Shown here piece after piece: positions 26,711 to 35,394 of a DNA stretch of 64,000 nt (positions within the stretch are counted from its first letter, which is position 1; every line of letters begins with the position of its first letter). The notes below the pieces were generated by a model. It saw only the letters and a program-made list of their open reading frames with translations, was not told the DNA's origin and did not search any database. Made by a program: the position numbers and the translations under genes. The DNA is from Thermosynechococcus sichuanensis E542 (GTDB taxonomy: Bacteria; Cyanobacteriota; Cyanobacteriia; Thermosynechococcales; Thermosynechococcaceae). The stretch is from assembly GCF_003555505.1 (NCBI RefSeq), contig NZ_CP032152.1, positions 186,001-250,000 of the forward strand. The letters are read 5' to 3'.

Positions 26711-26712
26711 GA

Positions 26713-26958
26713 ATGTCGCTGTCGGACTATATGAATGCGGCTCTTGAGCGGGCTATCTATCAGTTCAATGCAGAGGATGGCCTGATTTATGGTGAAATTC
26801 CAGACCTTGAGGGGGTCAAGGCCCATGGCAAGACAGTGCTTGAATGCCGTGAGCATCTCTCCGAACTCTTGGAGGATTGGATCTACTTCCATGTCTCGCG
26901 GGGCATCCCTGTACCAGTGATTAACGGCATTGAAGTCCCTGTACGCGAGATTTTTTGA
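26713..26958 (+). CDS. Orphan HicB-like antitoxin-fold protein
   Basis: 81 residues with the HicB partial RNase-H-like fold: FNAEDGLIYGEIPDLEGVKA, then GKTVLECREHLSELLEDWIY and a short C-terminal strand. HicB antitoxins neutralise HicA, a small mRNA-binding toxin, but no hicA is upstream or downstream, and there is no extra DNA-binding domain. Many such orphans occur in cyanobacteria. It starts 2 bp after the hemG stop and is probably co-transcribed with it. Confidence 0.8.
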   Translation: MSLSDYMNAALERAIYQFNAEDGLIYGEIPDLEGVKAHGKTVLECREHLSELLEDWIYFHVSRGIPVPVINGIEVPVREIF

Positions 26959-27119
26959 GTTTTATCCTCTTTTTGTGTACCCCTTATCTATAAAAAGGGA
27001 CTGTATTCTCAATAGGCCAGCGATCGCTCCCCTGTAACATAAACGAGCAAACATAGCCTAAGATTATCGGTAAGGTTAACGAAGCGATACATCCGCTCTA
27101 CTAAGGAGGACATAACCCT

Positions 27120-28199
27120 ATGGCACTCGTACCCATGCGCTTGCTGCTGGATCACGCAGCCGAAAATGGTTACGGCATTCCCGCCTTCAACGTCAATAAC
27201 ATGGAGCAAATCCAAGCCATCATGCAGGCGGCCCACGAAACCGACAGTCCCGTGATTTTGCAAGCATCGCGGGGTGCCCGTAAATATGCTGGGGAAAACT
27301 TCCTGCGTCACCTGATTTTGGCTGCGGTGGAAACCTATCCCCACATCCCCATTGTCATGCACCAAGACCATGGTAACGAGCCTGCCACCTGCTACTCCGC
27401 CATTCGCAACGGCTTTACCAGTGTGATGATGGATGGCTCCCTCGAAGCCGACGCCAAAACCCCCGCCAGCTATGAGTACAACGTCGCCGTCACCAGTGAA
27501 GTGGTAAAAGTGGCGCACTCCATCGGTGTTTCTGTGGAAGGCGAACTGGGCTGCCTTGGCTCCTTGGAAACTGGTAAAGGGGAAGCCGAAGATGGCCACG
27601 GGTTTGAAGGTGCCCTCGATCACTCGATGCTGCTCACCGACCCCGATCAAGCCGTGGATTTTGTGGAGCGCACCCAAGTGGATGCCCTTGCAGTGGCCAT
27701 TGGCACCAGCCACGGTGCCTACAAATTTAGCCGCAAACCCACCGGTGAAATTCTCGCCATCAGCCGTGTGGAAGAAATCCACCGCCGTCTGCCCAACACC
27801 CACTTGGTGATGCATGGTTCTAGCTCCGTGCCTCAAGAATTGATTGACATCATCAACCAGTACGGTGGCACCATTCCTGAAACCTACGGCGTGCCTGTGG
27901 AAGAAATCCAAAAAGGCATCAAGAGCGGCGTCCGCAAAGTCAACATTGACACCGACAACCGCCTAGCCATTACCGCTGCGGTGCGCGAAGCCCTCGCCTT
28001 GGCACCCAAGGAATTTGACCCCCGTCACTTCCTGAAGCCGTCCATTAAATACATGCAAAAAGTCTGTGCCGAGCGCTATCAACAATTTGGCACCGCCGGC
28101 AACGCCAGCAAAATCAAGCAACTCAGCCTTGATGACTATGCCGCCAAATACGCCAAAGGTGAACTGAAGCAAGTCACTCAGAAAACCGTGGTGGTCTAG
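27120..28199 (+). CDS. fbaA: Class II fructose-bisphosphate aldolase
   Basis: 359 residues. Zinc and catalytic residues appear in [28 protein letters not shown], and the HGSSSVP loop; [20 protein letters not shown] lines the substrate phosphate. The ribosome site AAGGAGG (27103-27109) is very strong, matching a highly expressed enzyme. It splits or forms fructose-1,6-bisphosphate and sedoheptulose-1,7-bisphosphate in glycolysis and the Calvin cycle. A perfect terminator ends the transcript, so it is monocistronic. Confidence 0.97.
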   Translation: MALVPMRLLLDHAAENGYGIPAFNVNNMEQIQAIMQAAHETDSPVILQASRGARKYAGENFLRHLILAAVETYPHIPIVMHQDHGNEPATCYSAIRNGFTSVMMDGSLEADAKTPASYEYNVAVTSEVVKVAHSIGVSVEGELGCLGSLETGKGEAEDGHGFEGALDHSMLLTDPDQAVDFVERTQVDALAVAIGTSHGAYKFSRKPTGEILAISRVEEIHRRLPNTHLVMHGSSSVPQELIDIINQYGGTIPETYGVPVEEIQKGIKSGVRKVNIDTDNRLAITAAVREALALAPKEFDPRHFLKPSIKYMQKVCAERYQQFGTAGNASKIKQLSLDDYAAKYAKGELKQVTQKTVVV

Positions 28200-28224
28200 T
28201 TGAGCAACGATAAGTAATGTGATG

Positions 28225-28250
28225 GAGGGTGGCTACGGTCACCCTCTTTT
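28225..28250 (+). terminator. Rho-independent terminator after fbaA
   Basis: GAGGGTG (28225-28231) pairs perfectly with CACCCTC (28240-28246) across an 8-base loop, followed by TTTT. It lies 26 bp after the fbaA stop. Confidence 0.85.
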
Positions 28251-28305
28251 GATTTGAATAAAAATAAAAACAATAGCTCTATAGTTTTACTCAGCTTTAT
28301 CGAAC

Positions 28306-28378
28306 GGGCTTGGAGGGACTCGAACCCCCGACCTGCTGATCCGTAGTCAGCCGCTCTAATCCACTAAGCTACAAGCCC
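28306..28378 (-). tRNA. tRNA-Arg(ACG)
   Basis: Read on the minus strand this 73-nt cloverleaf has acceptor GGGCTTG/CAAGCCC, anticodon stem GCTGA/TCAGC with loop CTACGGA, and T stem GGGGG/CCCTC with loop TTCGAGT. The anticodon ACG needs deamination of A34 to inosine; the enzyme, tadA, is at 9662-10156. CCA is not encoded. Confidence 0.96.
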
Positions 28379-28479
28379 AAGTCAGGAACACTATCGTAGC
28401 ATGAATTCCCAGAGATCTCAAAGGGGGAACAGAAAATTGGGGCGCGGGTGTGCCATAGTCAAGAGCGGAGGTCGGATAG

Positions 28480-30147
28480 ATGCTGAAGAAATTCCACCGC
28501 TGGTTCCTGACCACTCCCCATCTGCCGCGATCGCTGGTGGCCTTTGGTCTGAGTCTGGCTGCCCTTGCCCTCTTGGATAGCGGCGCTAACCTTGTCCTTG
28601 CTCATCTGAAAGCAACTGCTCCAAGGTTCTTTGCTGGCTTAGTTGCCGGCACCTTTGACACTGGCTTTGCCCCAGAGGTGTGGCTCTCCGTGATTGGCCT
28701 CACCCTCGGCACATTAATCATTGTGATTTCCATTGCAGCGCAAAATATCCCCAAGATTACTGAACTGTACATGCAGGACTGGACGAGCCTGATCTATGTC
28801 TGGTGTCTGGTTTTAGGCGGTGCCCATATCTTCTACATCAAGATTTTGCAGGACTTGGGCAGGCATCCTGTTGGCAGCATCCTGTTGAATTTATACGGCC
28901 TCTTGCCCCTGGCGATTTTGACGGCACTGCCCTACATCTTCTACATCCTCAAGTCCATCCAGCCGGAAAGTGTGGTTCAGCAAATTTACCGCCGCCAATA
29001 TCACTACATGAATCAACTGGGCATTGTTCTCAAGGATGGGGTGTCCTATCAACCACAGTTTCTGCGCCGCAGTCAGGCTCACCTGATCGCGGGATTGAAC
29101 CAATTGGATGATTTGCTGGCCTATGGGGCGTTTCGGGGAGCGCAGGCGGAGATTATTGGCGCAGTCAGTGAACTGCTTCAGCACTACATCAGTTGCAAGC
29201 CGAACTACCCAGCCTATTTCTTTCGCCTCAGCGCTGCGGTGATGGGGGATATTGCCTTCAAGACGATGTTTGACCAATTTAGCCAGATTGAGGAGAACCA
29301 TACCTTCTATGAGCAGAAGTGTTTTCGGCTCCTCGGGAATGCCTATGTACGCTTTTTGGAGGAGGAGCAGTTTCCCCTAGCCTCGTTATGTGGCTCTGAG
29401 ATGTGCGCGATCGCCCACCGCATTCTCAGTATGGGGGATGACACTTTGCTGGACTTAATCATTATTCGCTTCAATACAATGATGCGCTTTGCCATCAAAC
29501 ACGGCAGTCGTCACAATGAGGCACGCAACCTCTATAACTTAGCCTTTCACTATCGGCGGTTTATTGAGAGTCTAGTGCATTACCAGCGACCCCACCTCAC
29601 CCAAAAGTGTGTGAATTATCTACGTGCCTACGGGAATGAAGTGTATGAATTGGCACAAAGTAGTCCTGCTCTTTACTTTATTGTTGATGTCTTTGCCGCT
29701 GAGCTAAAGAAGGTCTTAATTCTTGTGAACGAGCAGCAGTGGGAGGAGCGACTGCAACTGGAACTTCTTGAGGAAATGCTTCGCCTAGATAATCCGCCGG
29801 AACTGCGTCAACCCCAAAATGGCGATCGCCCCTATGGCAAAAGTACAGGCGTGCGCCTACTGCAAATGGGACTGGCTCTCTTTTACTTGGCACGGCAACA
29901 ACCCCAGTTTGCCCAGCGGATTGTGGAGGATATGGTGGAGGATGCAGCGGTTCTCGGCTTGGCGGGGTTTAAGCGTCTCTTTCAGCAAAATTGCGATCGC
30001 CTGCGCTATGCTCAGCCGAAGTTTTGGGAGGACACCGATCGCGGCAATGCCAATTTGTACTACTCAGAACACACCGAGCAACTGCCCGCCCTCCAGAGCC
30101 TTGTGGATCGCGTCTGTCACACTCTGGAGATAGCCCAGTCATCCTAA
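28480..30147 (+). CDS. Membrane protein of unknown function
   Basis: 555 residues. The first ~175 hold about four membrane spans (RSLVAFGLSLAALALLDSG, VWLSVIGLTLGTLIIVISIA, SLIYVWCLVLGGAHIFYIKI, LNLYGLLPLAILTALPYIFY). The rest is a soluble, mostly helical domain of ~380 residues. It is near, in layout, to DUF2254-type proteins but the match is not convincing. No catalytic motif is visible in the soluble part, which has helical-repeat-like stretches (HNEARNLYNLAFHYRRFIES). Flanked by two tRNAs. I do not recognise a function. Confidence 0.7.
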   Translation: MLKKFHRWFLTTPHLPRSLVAFGLSLAALALLDSGANLVLAHLKATAPRFFAGLVAGTFDTGFAPEVWLSVIGLTLGTLIIVISIAAQNIPKITELYMQDWTSLIYVWCLVLGGAHIFYIKILQDLGRHPVGSILLNLYGLLPLAILTALPYIFYILKSIQPESVVQQIYRRQYHYMNQLGIVLKDGVSYQPQFLRRSQAHLIAGLNQLDDLLAYGAFRGAQAEIIGAVSELLQHYISCKPNYPAYFFRLSAAVMGDIAFKTMFDQFSQIEENHTFYEQKCFRLLGNAYVRFLEEEQFPLASLCGSEMCAIAHRILSMGDDTLLDLIIIRFNTMMRFAIKHGSRHNEARNLYNLAFHYRRFIESLVHYQRPHLTQKCVNYLRAYGNEVYELAQSSPALYFIVDVFAAELKKVLILVNEQQWEERLQLELLEEMLRLDNPPELRQPQNGDRPYGKSTGVRLLQMGLALFYLARQQPQFAQRIVEDMVEDAAVLGLAGFKRLFQQNCDRLRYAQPKFWEDTDRGNANLYYSEHTEQLPALQSLVDRVCHTLEIAQSS

Positions 30148-30171
30148 AGCATGGTATAGTAAAAAGTCTGA

Positions 30172-30253
30172 GGGCGAGTGGCGAAATGGTAGACGCACTA
30201 CACTCAAAATGTAGCGGGGTTTCCCCATGTCAGTTCGAGTCTGACCTCGCCCA
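30172..30253 (+). tRNA. tRNA-Leu(CAA)
   Basis: 82 nt with acceptor GGGCGAG/CTCGCCC, anticodon stem CTACA/TGTAG and loop CTCAAAA (anticodon CAA), a long variable arm CGGGGTTTCCCC typical of leucine tRNA, and T stem GTCAG/CTGAC. No CCA is encoded. It lies 24 bp after the membrane protein gene and 5 bp from the convergent tldD gene. Confidence 0.96.
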
Positions 30254-30257
30254 TTGA

Positions 30258-31697
30258 CTAACCGCCACCAAAGACTTGAATATTGGCAAAGGCGCACACG
30301 GGTGAAGCATGACCCACACGAATGGCTTGGTTGGGTTCTCCCTTACCACAAAAGGGTGTACCAAAAATACCAAAAGTGGAGGCATCTCCCACGGCAATCA
30401 AATTCTGCCAGAATTCCGGGGTCGTGCCCCGATAGTTCGGATTGCGCAGGGTACGGGTTAGGCGGCCATTTTCAATGAGCTTGGCATATTCACAGCCAAA
30501 CTGAAACTTGAGGCGATAGTCGTCAATTGACCAAGAGCGATTGGACTCCATGTACACCCCTGATTCGATGTTGCCGATAATCTGATCAAAGGATTGTGTG
30601 CCCGGCTCGATGTTCAGATTCGCCATACGGTCAATGGGGGGACGATTCCAAGAACAGGCACGGGCATTGGCTACTCCGGCAACACCGGCTCGCTGCTGAC
30701 TTTCAAGGCTACCCAGACCCCGCAGCAGGCGCCCTTCCTTGATGAGATAGATGCGTTCAGCAGGTGCCCCCAAGTCATCAAAGGCGTAGCTGGCCAGCTC
30801 ACCGGGGACGGTCGGATCAAACGTAACATTCAAGAGGGGAGAACCATACTGCCGCTGGCCAAAGTCCTCAAGGCGAATAAAGCTACTGCCGGCATAGTTG
30901 CGCTCATCCCCCAAAATACGGTCGAGTTCTAGGGGGTGGCCGATGCTCTCGTGGATTTGCAGCATCATTTGATCCGGCGCAAGCACCAATGTAGTTGTAG
31001 TGTCTGGACACTCCGATGCACTGAGGAGTTCAACCGCCTGTTCTCCGATTTGGCAGGCGCGATCGCTCAATTGATCAGCCGTCAGCCATTCCAGTCCCCC
31101 TTGATAACAGCGGGCTAACCAACCGTGATCGGTTCGTTGCTGAACCACGCCGGCCCCTTGGGCGGTGGCACTCATATCCGTGAGCACTTGATAAAATTGC
31201 TGGCTAATTTCACTGCCGTCGCTGGTAACCCACTGGCTGGTGGTCTCTACGGTTTGGACAAAGGCGCGGGTTTGCACAATCGCGTCACTCACCTTGAGAC
31301 GATGGCAAATGTCCTTGAGGAGGTGATTCAACTCGGCCGCTGAAAGGTGATCAAAGGATTCCTGTTGGGGCGATCGGTAGTGTCCTTTGCCCTTGCCCCG
31401 GGCTGCTGGCGTAAAGTTAAAGACTCGCCAATGGGCAGCGGTTTTTGCCTGTTGATAGGCCTGGTGAATCGCCCGCTGGATAGCACTGGGTTGCAAATCT
31501 GGGGTTGCTGTATAGGCAAATTGACCATTGACGAGCACCTCAACCATGACACCCCGCTGCCGCGATCGCTGGTTCATTTCAGGATGTCCATCCCGAGCAC
31601 TGCGAGTCGTGACAATCTCCTCAACATAACGCAGCCCCAGCCAATCGAGGGGTAGATCAATCTGACTCAAGATAGCAGTCAAATTCGGTGCAGTCAT
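30258..31697 (-). CDS. TldD/PmbA family metalloprotease
   Basis: 479 residues. The metal site is HESIGHPLELDR (HExxxH), as in TldD rather than PmbA. Also present are the C-terminal family stretches VGDASTFGIFGTPFCGKGEP and RVGHASPVCAFANIQVFGGG. TldD pairs with TldE (PmbA) to form a heterodimer that trims peptides, including modified natural-product precursors. No partner gene lies in this window. Metal-binding residues intact. Confidence 0.92.
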   Translation of the reverse strand: MTAPNLTAILSQIDLPLDWLGLRYVEEIVTTRSARDGHPEMNQRSRQRGVMVEVLVNGQFAYTATPDLQPSAIQRAIHQAYQQAKTAAHWRVFNFTPAARGKGKGHYRSPQQESFDHLSAAELNHLLKDICHRLKVSDAIVQTRAFVQTVETTSQWVTSDGSEISQQFYQVLTDMSATAQGAGVVQQRTDHGWLARCYQGGLEWLTADQLSDRACQIGEQAVELLSASECPDTTTTLVLAPDQMMLQIHESIGHPLELDRILGDERNYAGSSFIRLEDFGQRQYGSPLLNVTFDPTVPGELASYAFDDLGAPAERIYLIKEGRLLRGLGSLESQQRAGVAGVANARACSWNRPPIDRMANLNIEPGTQSFDQIIGNIESGVYMESNRSWSIDDYRLKFQFGCEYAKLIENGRLTRTLRNPNYRGTTPEFWQNLIAVGDASTFGIFGTPFCGKGEPNQAIRVGHASPVCAFANIQVFGGG

Positions 31698-31718
31698 GGC
31701 AGCGTGCTACTTTAAGGA

Positions 31719-32378
31719 ATGGTAAAGTTTGCATCTTTTCCTATGCTAACAGCTTTTACTGCGGGGCTGACCCTCATCACGATTTCTGAGCTGGGGGACA
31801 AGACCTTCTTTATTGCCCTGATTTTGGCGACCCGTCATAGCAAGCGCTGGGTCTTCCTAGGGGCATGGGCAGCTCTGATTGTGATGACCCTGGTTTCAGT
31901 GGCCGTGGGTAAGGTCTTTCAACTGTTACCGCGAGAATTCACATTCTATGGGGCGATTTTGCTCTTCACCATTTTTGGTCTCAAGATGCTGATTCAAGGC
32001 TGGCGGATGGGGGATAGTCCCTGTGAGGATGAGTGTGAAGCGGCAGTGGAAACAGTTGAAAAAGCGGAAGCCAATCTCAGCCGTTGGGGCAGTAACCCGG
32101 CTTGGGCGACGTTTGTGGAGGCCTTGAGTCTCACCTTCATTGCTGAATGGGGCGATCGCACCCAAATTGCAACGATTACCCTTGCTGCTGCTAGCCATGC
32201 TTGGGGCGTTGCCCTCGGCGCCATTGTTGGCCACGGGATTTGTGCCGCGATCGCTGTCTTAGGGGGTGGCCTCATGGCTGGACGCCTCTCCGAACGGACA
32301 CTGACCTTGGGTGGCGGCGCCCTATTTTTAATCTTCGCAATTGTCACTGCATGGCAAGGGATGCCAGAACTGTCTTAA
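31719..32378 (+). CDS. GDT1/TMEM165 (UPF0016) family cation exporter
   Basis: 219 residues with about six membrane spans and both signature repeats of the family: ELGDKTFFIALILA (first half) and EWGDRTQIATITLA (second half). The acidic linker PCEDECEAAVETVEKAEANL lies between the halves. Family members move Mn2+ or Ca2+; the Synechocystis homologue Mnx exports manganese to the thylakoid lumen or periplasm and supports PSII. ATG 31719 or 31743 (MLTAFTAGLTL) may be the start; the latter is closer to typical homologues. Confidence 0.92.
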   Translation: MVKFASFPMLTAFTAGLTLITISELGDKTFFIALILATRHSKRWVFLGAWAALIVMTLVSVAVGKVFQLLPREFTFYGAILLFTIFGLKMLIQGWRMGDSPCEDECEAAVETVEKAEANLSRWGSNPAWATFVEALSLTFIAEWGDRTQIATITLAAASHAWGVALGAIVGHGICAAIAVLGGGLMAGRLSERTLTLGGGALFLIFAIVTAWQGMPELS

Positions 32379-32400
32379 GGCACTCTAAGTGCAGCATACT

Positions 32401-33573
32401 TTATAGAAGGCAGCCAGAGGCAGCAAACTCCTGCACCACAGCGCGAATGAAGTCCCCAAGGGAGCGAACACCTGCTTCATCCTCCAACACCTTCGGGAGA
32501 TTGCTTTGGATTTTCTCACGGATGAACTGGCGATAGTCAGCATTTTGACCCAGTTCAATGGCTTTTTGAACATAAGCAGCAGGATCTGGAGCAATCAATT
32601 CAGGTATCTCCAATAGTGTCAAAATAGCAGCGGTATGTCGCCCGCGCATGAATCGCCCGGGTGTGGTCACCATAGGTACTTGAGCATAGTAGAGCGCCTC
32701 CAGCGTCGAATTGCCCCCTGACCATTCTAATGTGTCTAAAAAAACATCGAGACAATGCAGCATTGAGGTGAAACCATAAAAGCTTAAGGGGTGGGAGAAA
32801 AAGCAGTACTCTCGATAGTCAAGGTTTTTGGCAGCAAAGGCACGGTCTAAACGCTGTTCAAACCGCTGTTGACTGTTTTTAGTCATAAAGTGGGTGATAA
32901 AAACAAATTGGCAATTCCCCACTGCTGCTGCAATTTCGGGATAGATATAATCAAACTGGGGTAAATACTTAAAAACACTTTGCAGGCAACCGTAGATCAC
33001 TGCATCCCCTTTGAGGCCAAATTCCTCACGGGTAACAGGCGATCGCGGGTCAGGGGGCAGCGGACTAAAGGCAATTCCCAGATTTTTCAGCCTCACCAGC
33101 TTTTCTAGGTAGTGCGTTTCTCCATCGGCTGGCTCCATCAACTCGCTACTGAGGAAATAGTCAATTGTCGGCAGGCCAGAGGTGTCGGGATGACCCCAAG
33201 ACATACATTGAATCGGTGCTAATCTCAAAGCAGCAATCTTCATCAGCTCAAAATCCATCCCCAGTTCGGGGAAAATCACCAAATGCAATTGATCACCACG
33301 AATCTGCTCAAACCACTCTTTGGGTGATTTGGTGCCCATAATAAACTGATGGCAATAGGTTTCTGCTACTTCTGTCCAGCGATCGCGATAATCTCGCACG
33401 TAATAGCCATAAAGCTGAAATTCTTCCCGATCCAAATGTTTCAGCCAGCCGTGGAGCATCAACTTCCAAACCGTATGCTCACGAAAGTGCCCTGAAACAA
33501 GCCCAATCCGCAGGGGTTCATTGGCCTTCACTGGGGGCATAGGTGGGCGTTCTTTGGCGTTTAGCAAAGGCAA
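32401..33573 (-). CDS. SPINDLY/O-GlcNAc-transferase-like glycosyltransferase
   Basis: 390 residues. The C-terminal catalytic half of an O-GlcNAc-transferase-like protein: RIGLVSGHFREHTVWKLM, QCMSWGHPDTSGLPTIDYF, YGCLQSVFKYLPQFDYIYPE, DVFLDTLEWSGGNSTLEALY and VTTPGRFMRGRHTAAIL. Such proteins normally carry a long TPR region at the N-terminus, but here the gene starts at 33573 and a separate gene follows directly upstream, so the TPR part is missing. It may recruit substrates through another protein. Substrate unknown. It ends 23 bp from the convergent GDT1 gene. Confidence 0.85.
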   Translation of the reverse strand: MPLLNAKERPPMPPVKANEPLRIGLVSGHFREHTVWKLMLHGWLKHLDREEFQLYGYYVRDYRDRWTEVAETYCHQFIMGTKSPKEWFEQIRGDQLHLVIFPELGMDFELMKIAALRLAPIQCMSWGHPDTSGLPTIDYFLSSELMEPADGETHYLEKLVRLKNLGIAFSPLPPDPRSPVTREEFGLKGDAVIYGCLQSVFKYLPQFDYIYPEIAAAVGNCQFVFITHFMTKNSQQRFEQRLDRAFAAKNLDYREYCFFSHPLSFYGFTSMLHCLDVFLDTLEWSGGNSTLEALYYAQVPMVTTPGRFMRGRHTAAILTLLEIPELIAPDPAAYVQKAIELGQNADYRQFIREKIQSNLPKVLEDEAGVRSLGDFIRAVVQEFAASGCLL

Positions 33574-33631
33574 GATAGCCTTTTTGCTGAGCAGTTTTTT
33601 GGATAAATTCCTCGATACACACCATAAAAAC

Positions 33632-34252
33632 CTAGCAATCCCGACGGTATAAGCGCATATATTTGAGGATAATTTCCCGTGCCTTGGGGCGCAAATCTCG
33701 CTTCAGTTGCGGATTTTGATCCACGCGATGCACCGCTTGCCACACTTGACACCAACTGACATCAAAGAGGGTTTGTGCCTCCACAAGGCCACGTACCATG
33801 GCGATCGCATAGCTCTGGGGGTCACGTTCCTGTGCTGCATTGAGAAAGGGCAGTCCCCGCTGCGGCTGAAAGTAATTATCCATGGCGGTGAGATACCCTA
33901 GGGCCATTAACTCATCGGGAGTAAGACTCTCCAGCGGGATATTTTCAGGGGTCGTGCCATGTCTGAGGGCGAGGTATGCACGGTAGGCTTGAGCATTGGT
34001 TTTACCGTTAAAATCCCAGCCGAGGGCATTGATCAGGGCAGCTTTGTGATCTGGGGGAACCTGCGGCGAGGAGAGCCATTCGGACATTTTCAGATCAAGG
34101 CGGCCATTACGCTTGGCTCGCATCACCATCGGCAGATCAGTATAGGCTTCGTAGAAGGGAGTGGAGGTGAGGGGCGAATCTGCTCGCCCACTGTGCTGGA
34201 GGCAGACGACGGTTGTCAGGGCAAGGGCAGTCACCAAGAGAGGAGATTTCAT
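33632..34252 (-). CDS. Secreted hypothetical protein
   Basis: 206 residues from ATG 34252, which lies nine bases after GGAG (the upstream TTG at 34267 is possible but has no such site). A signal segment LLVTALALTTVVCLQHSG opens the protein. The mature part is helical with SEWLSSPQVPPDHKAALINA, NAQAYRAYLALRHG and ESLTPDELMALGYLTAMDNY. No known domain. It lies between the transferase and SpoIID genes on one strand, separated from each by only tens of bases, so co-transcription is likely. Confidence 0.7.
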   Translation of the reverse strand: MKSPLLVTALALTTVVCLQHSGRADSPLTSTPFYEAYTDLPMVMRAKRNGRLDLKMSEWLSSPQVPPDHKAALINALGWDFNGKTNAQAYRAYLALRHGTTPENIPLESLTPDELMALGYLTAMDNYFQPQRGLPFLNAAQERDPQSYAIAMVRGLVEAQTLFDVSWCQVWQAVHRVDQNPQLKRDLRPKAREIILKYMRLYRRDC

Positions 34253-34271
34253 AGACTGGGTCTCCAAAGAG

Positions 34272-35384
34272 TTATTGGGTTTGCAGTTGTGATAGACCCG
34301 CCCCCGGATAGTAGGTGCCTAAAATTTGCAGGTGGTTGTAGCCGCGCTTGCCCAGTTCATAGGCACCCGTCTGACTCATACCACGCCCGCCAAACACATC
34401 CCGCACAATGTCGTCGGTTGCCGCATACATCGAAACCATGACCCGTCCACTTTTGGTGAGGACAATGCCCCGGGTGGCTTGGACTGCCGCTTGAGTGGTG
34501 TTCCACTCCGTTTCAATTCCACGATACACTTGCCAACGCTCATCATTCCCGAGATCAAAAAAGCGGCTGGCAGGCTGAAACATTTGGGCAAGGGCATAGG
34601 AACGGGCGGCGATCGCCTGGGCTTTGAGGGTTTCCATTGGCCAGTCGGGATAGACCTCTGAACCCACGACACTCACAAGGTATTGTTCTAAGTCCACTTG
34701 ATTGACGGCTGTAACCGTGTTTCCCTGAGCAATGAGACGGACGACACCGCGATACCATTTACCGCCAACAAATGTGAGTTGATTGCTAGGGCGAATCCAG
34801 AGGGAGGGGGCAAGGGGTTGGCCATTCCAGAGCAAAAAGCCATCTCGGGCTGTGACCAGCACCCCTTGGGAAGGGGCAAGCTGCGCCATTACTTGGTGTT
34901 GATCATTGGTGACGGCGGTGGCCACGGCAGTGCCAACAATCAGTTGACTCTGATCACGGGCGATCGCCACCCGCACTTGAGGCGCAGGGCCTTGGCTGGG
35001 AGGCACCGGTTGCAGCGCAGGAGGGGGCACTGTGGGCAACATTACCTTGGCGTGGGTAGAGGCAGCCGCTGGTGGTTGGGGGACTTTATTGGGGACAGTG
35101 GCCAGTAGGGGATCGCGGCCATCCAAAATTGGCCGAGGCAGAGGTCGTTCCAGTTTAACGGGGTTAGGTAAAGGAATCGGTTCTGAGAGAGCCATCGGTG
35201 TCGGTGATAGGCTCCGCAAAAACCAGAACCCTAGACCGCCACTGGCGATCGTGGCCATCGTAAAAGAAATGAGCAAGGGTGAGTGTCCTCGCTTTGTCCC
35301 TTGGAACAGAACCCAGCCCATTCGGGTGGCATCTCCGCTAGCACTTTGCCTATTGTATAGGGGAGTACGGAATTTGCCATGCAA
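34272..35384 (-). CDS. SpoIID/LytB domain-containing protein
   Basis: 370 residues. One membrane anchor at residues ~35-55 (SPLLISFTMATIASGGLGFW) and a Pro-rich linker precede a C-terminal SpoIID domain (~140-365). Key stretches are WYRGVVRLIAQGNTVTAVNQ, QYLVSVVGSEVYPDWPMETL, KAQAIAARSYALAQ and RDVFGGRGMSQTGAYELGKR. SpoIID is a peptidoglycan lytic transglycosylase in sporulating bacteria; in cyanobacteria this fold is common but substrate is not proven. The tail GYNHLQILGTYYPGAGL is typical. The soluble domain would sit outside the inner membrane. Confidence 0.9.
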   Translation of the reverse strand: MHGKFRTPLYNRQSASGDATRMGWVLFQGTKRGHSPLLISFTMATIASGGLGFWFLRSLSPTPMALSEPIPLPNPVKLERPLPRPILDGRDPLLATVPNKVPQPPAAASTHAKVMLPTVPPPALQPVPPSQGPAPQVRVAIARDQSQLIVGTAVATAVTNDQHQVMAQLAPSQGVLVTARDGFLLWNGQPLAPSLWIRPSNQLTFVGGKWYRGVVRLIAQGNTVTAVNQVDLEQYLVSVVGSEVYPDWPMETLKAQAIAARSYALAQMFQPASRFFDLGNDERWQVYRGIETEWNTTQAAVQATRGIVLTKSGRVMVSMYAATDDIVRDVFGGRGMSQTGAYELGKRGYNHLQILGTYYPGAGLSQLQTQ

Positions 35385-35394
35385 ATTTGCTGGT

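Noticed and set aside
27009-27911. 300-codon frame antisense to fbaA
   Set aside because: It mirrors a highly expressed gene whose codon bias leaves the complementary frame open; the translation resembles no protein family.
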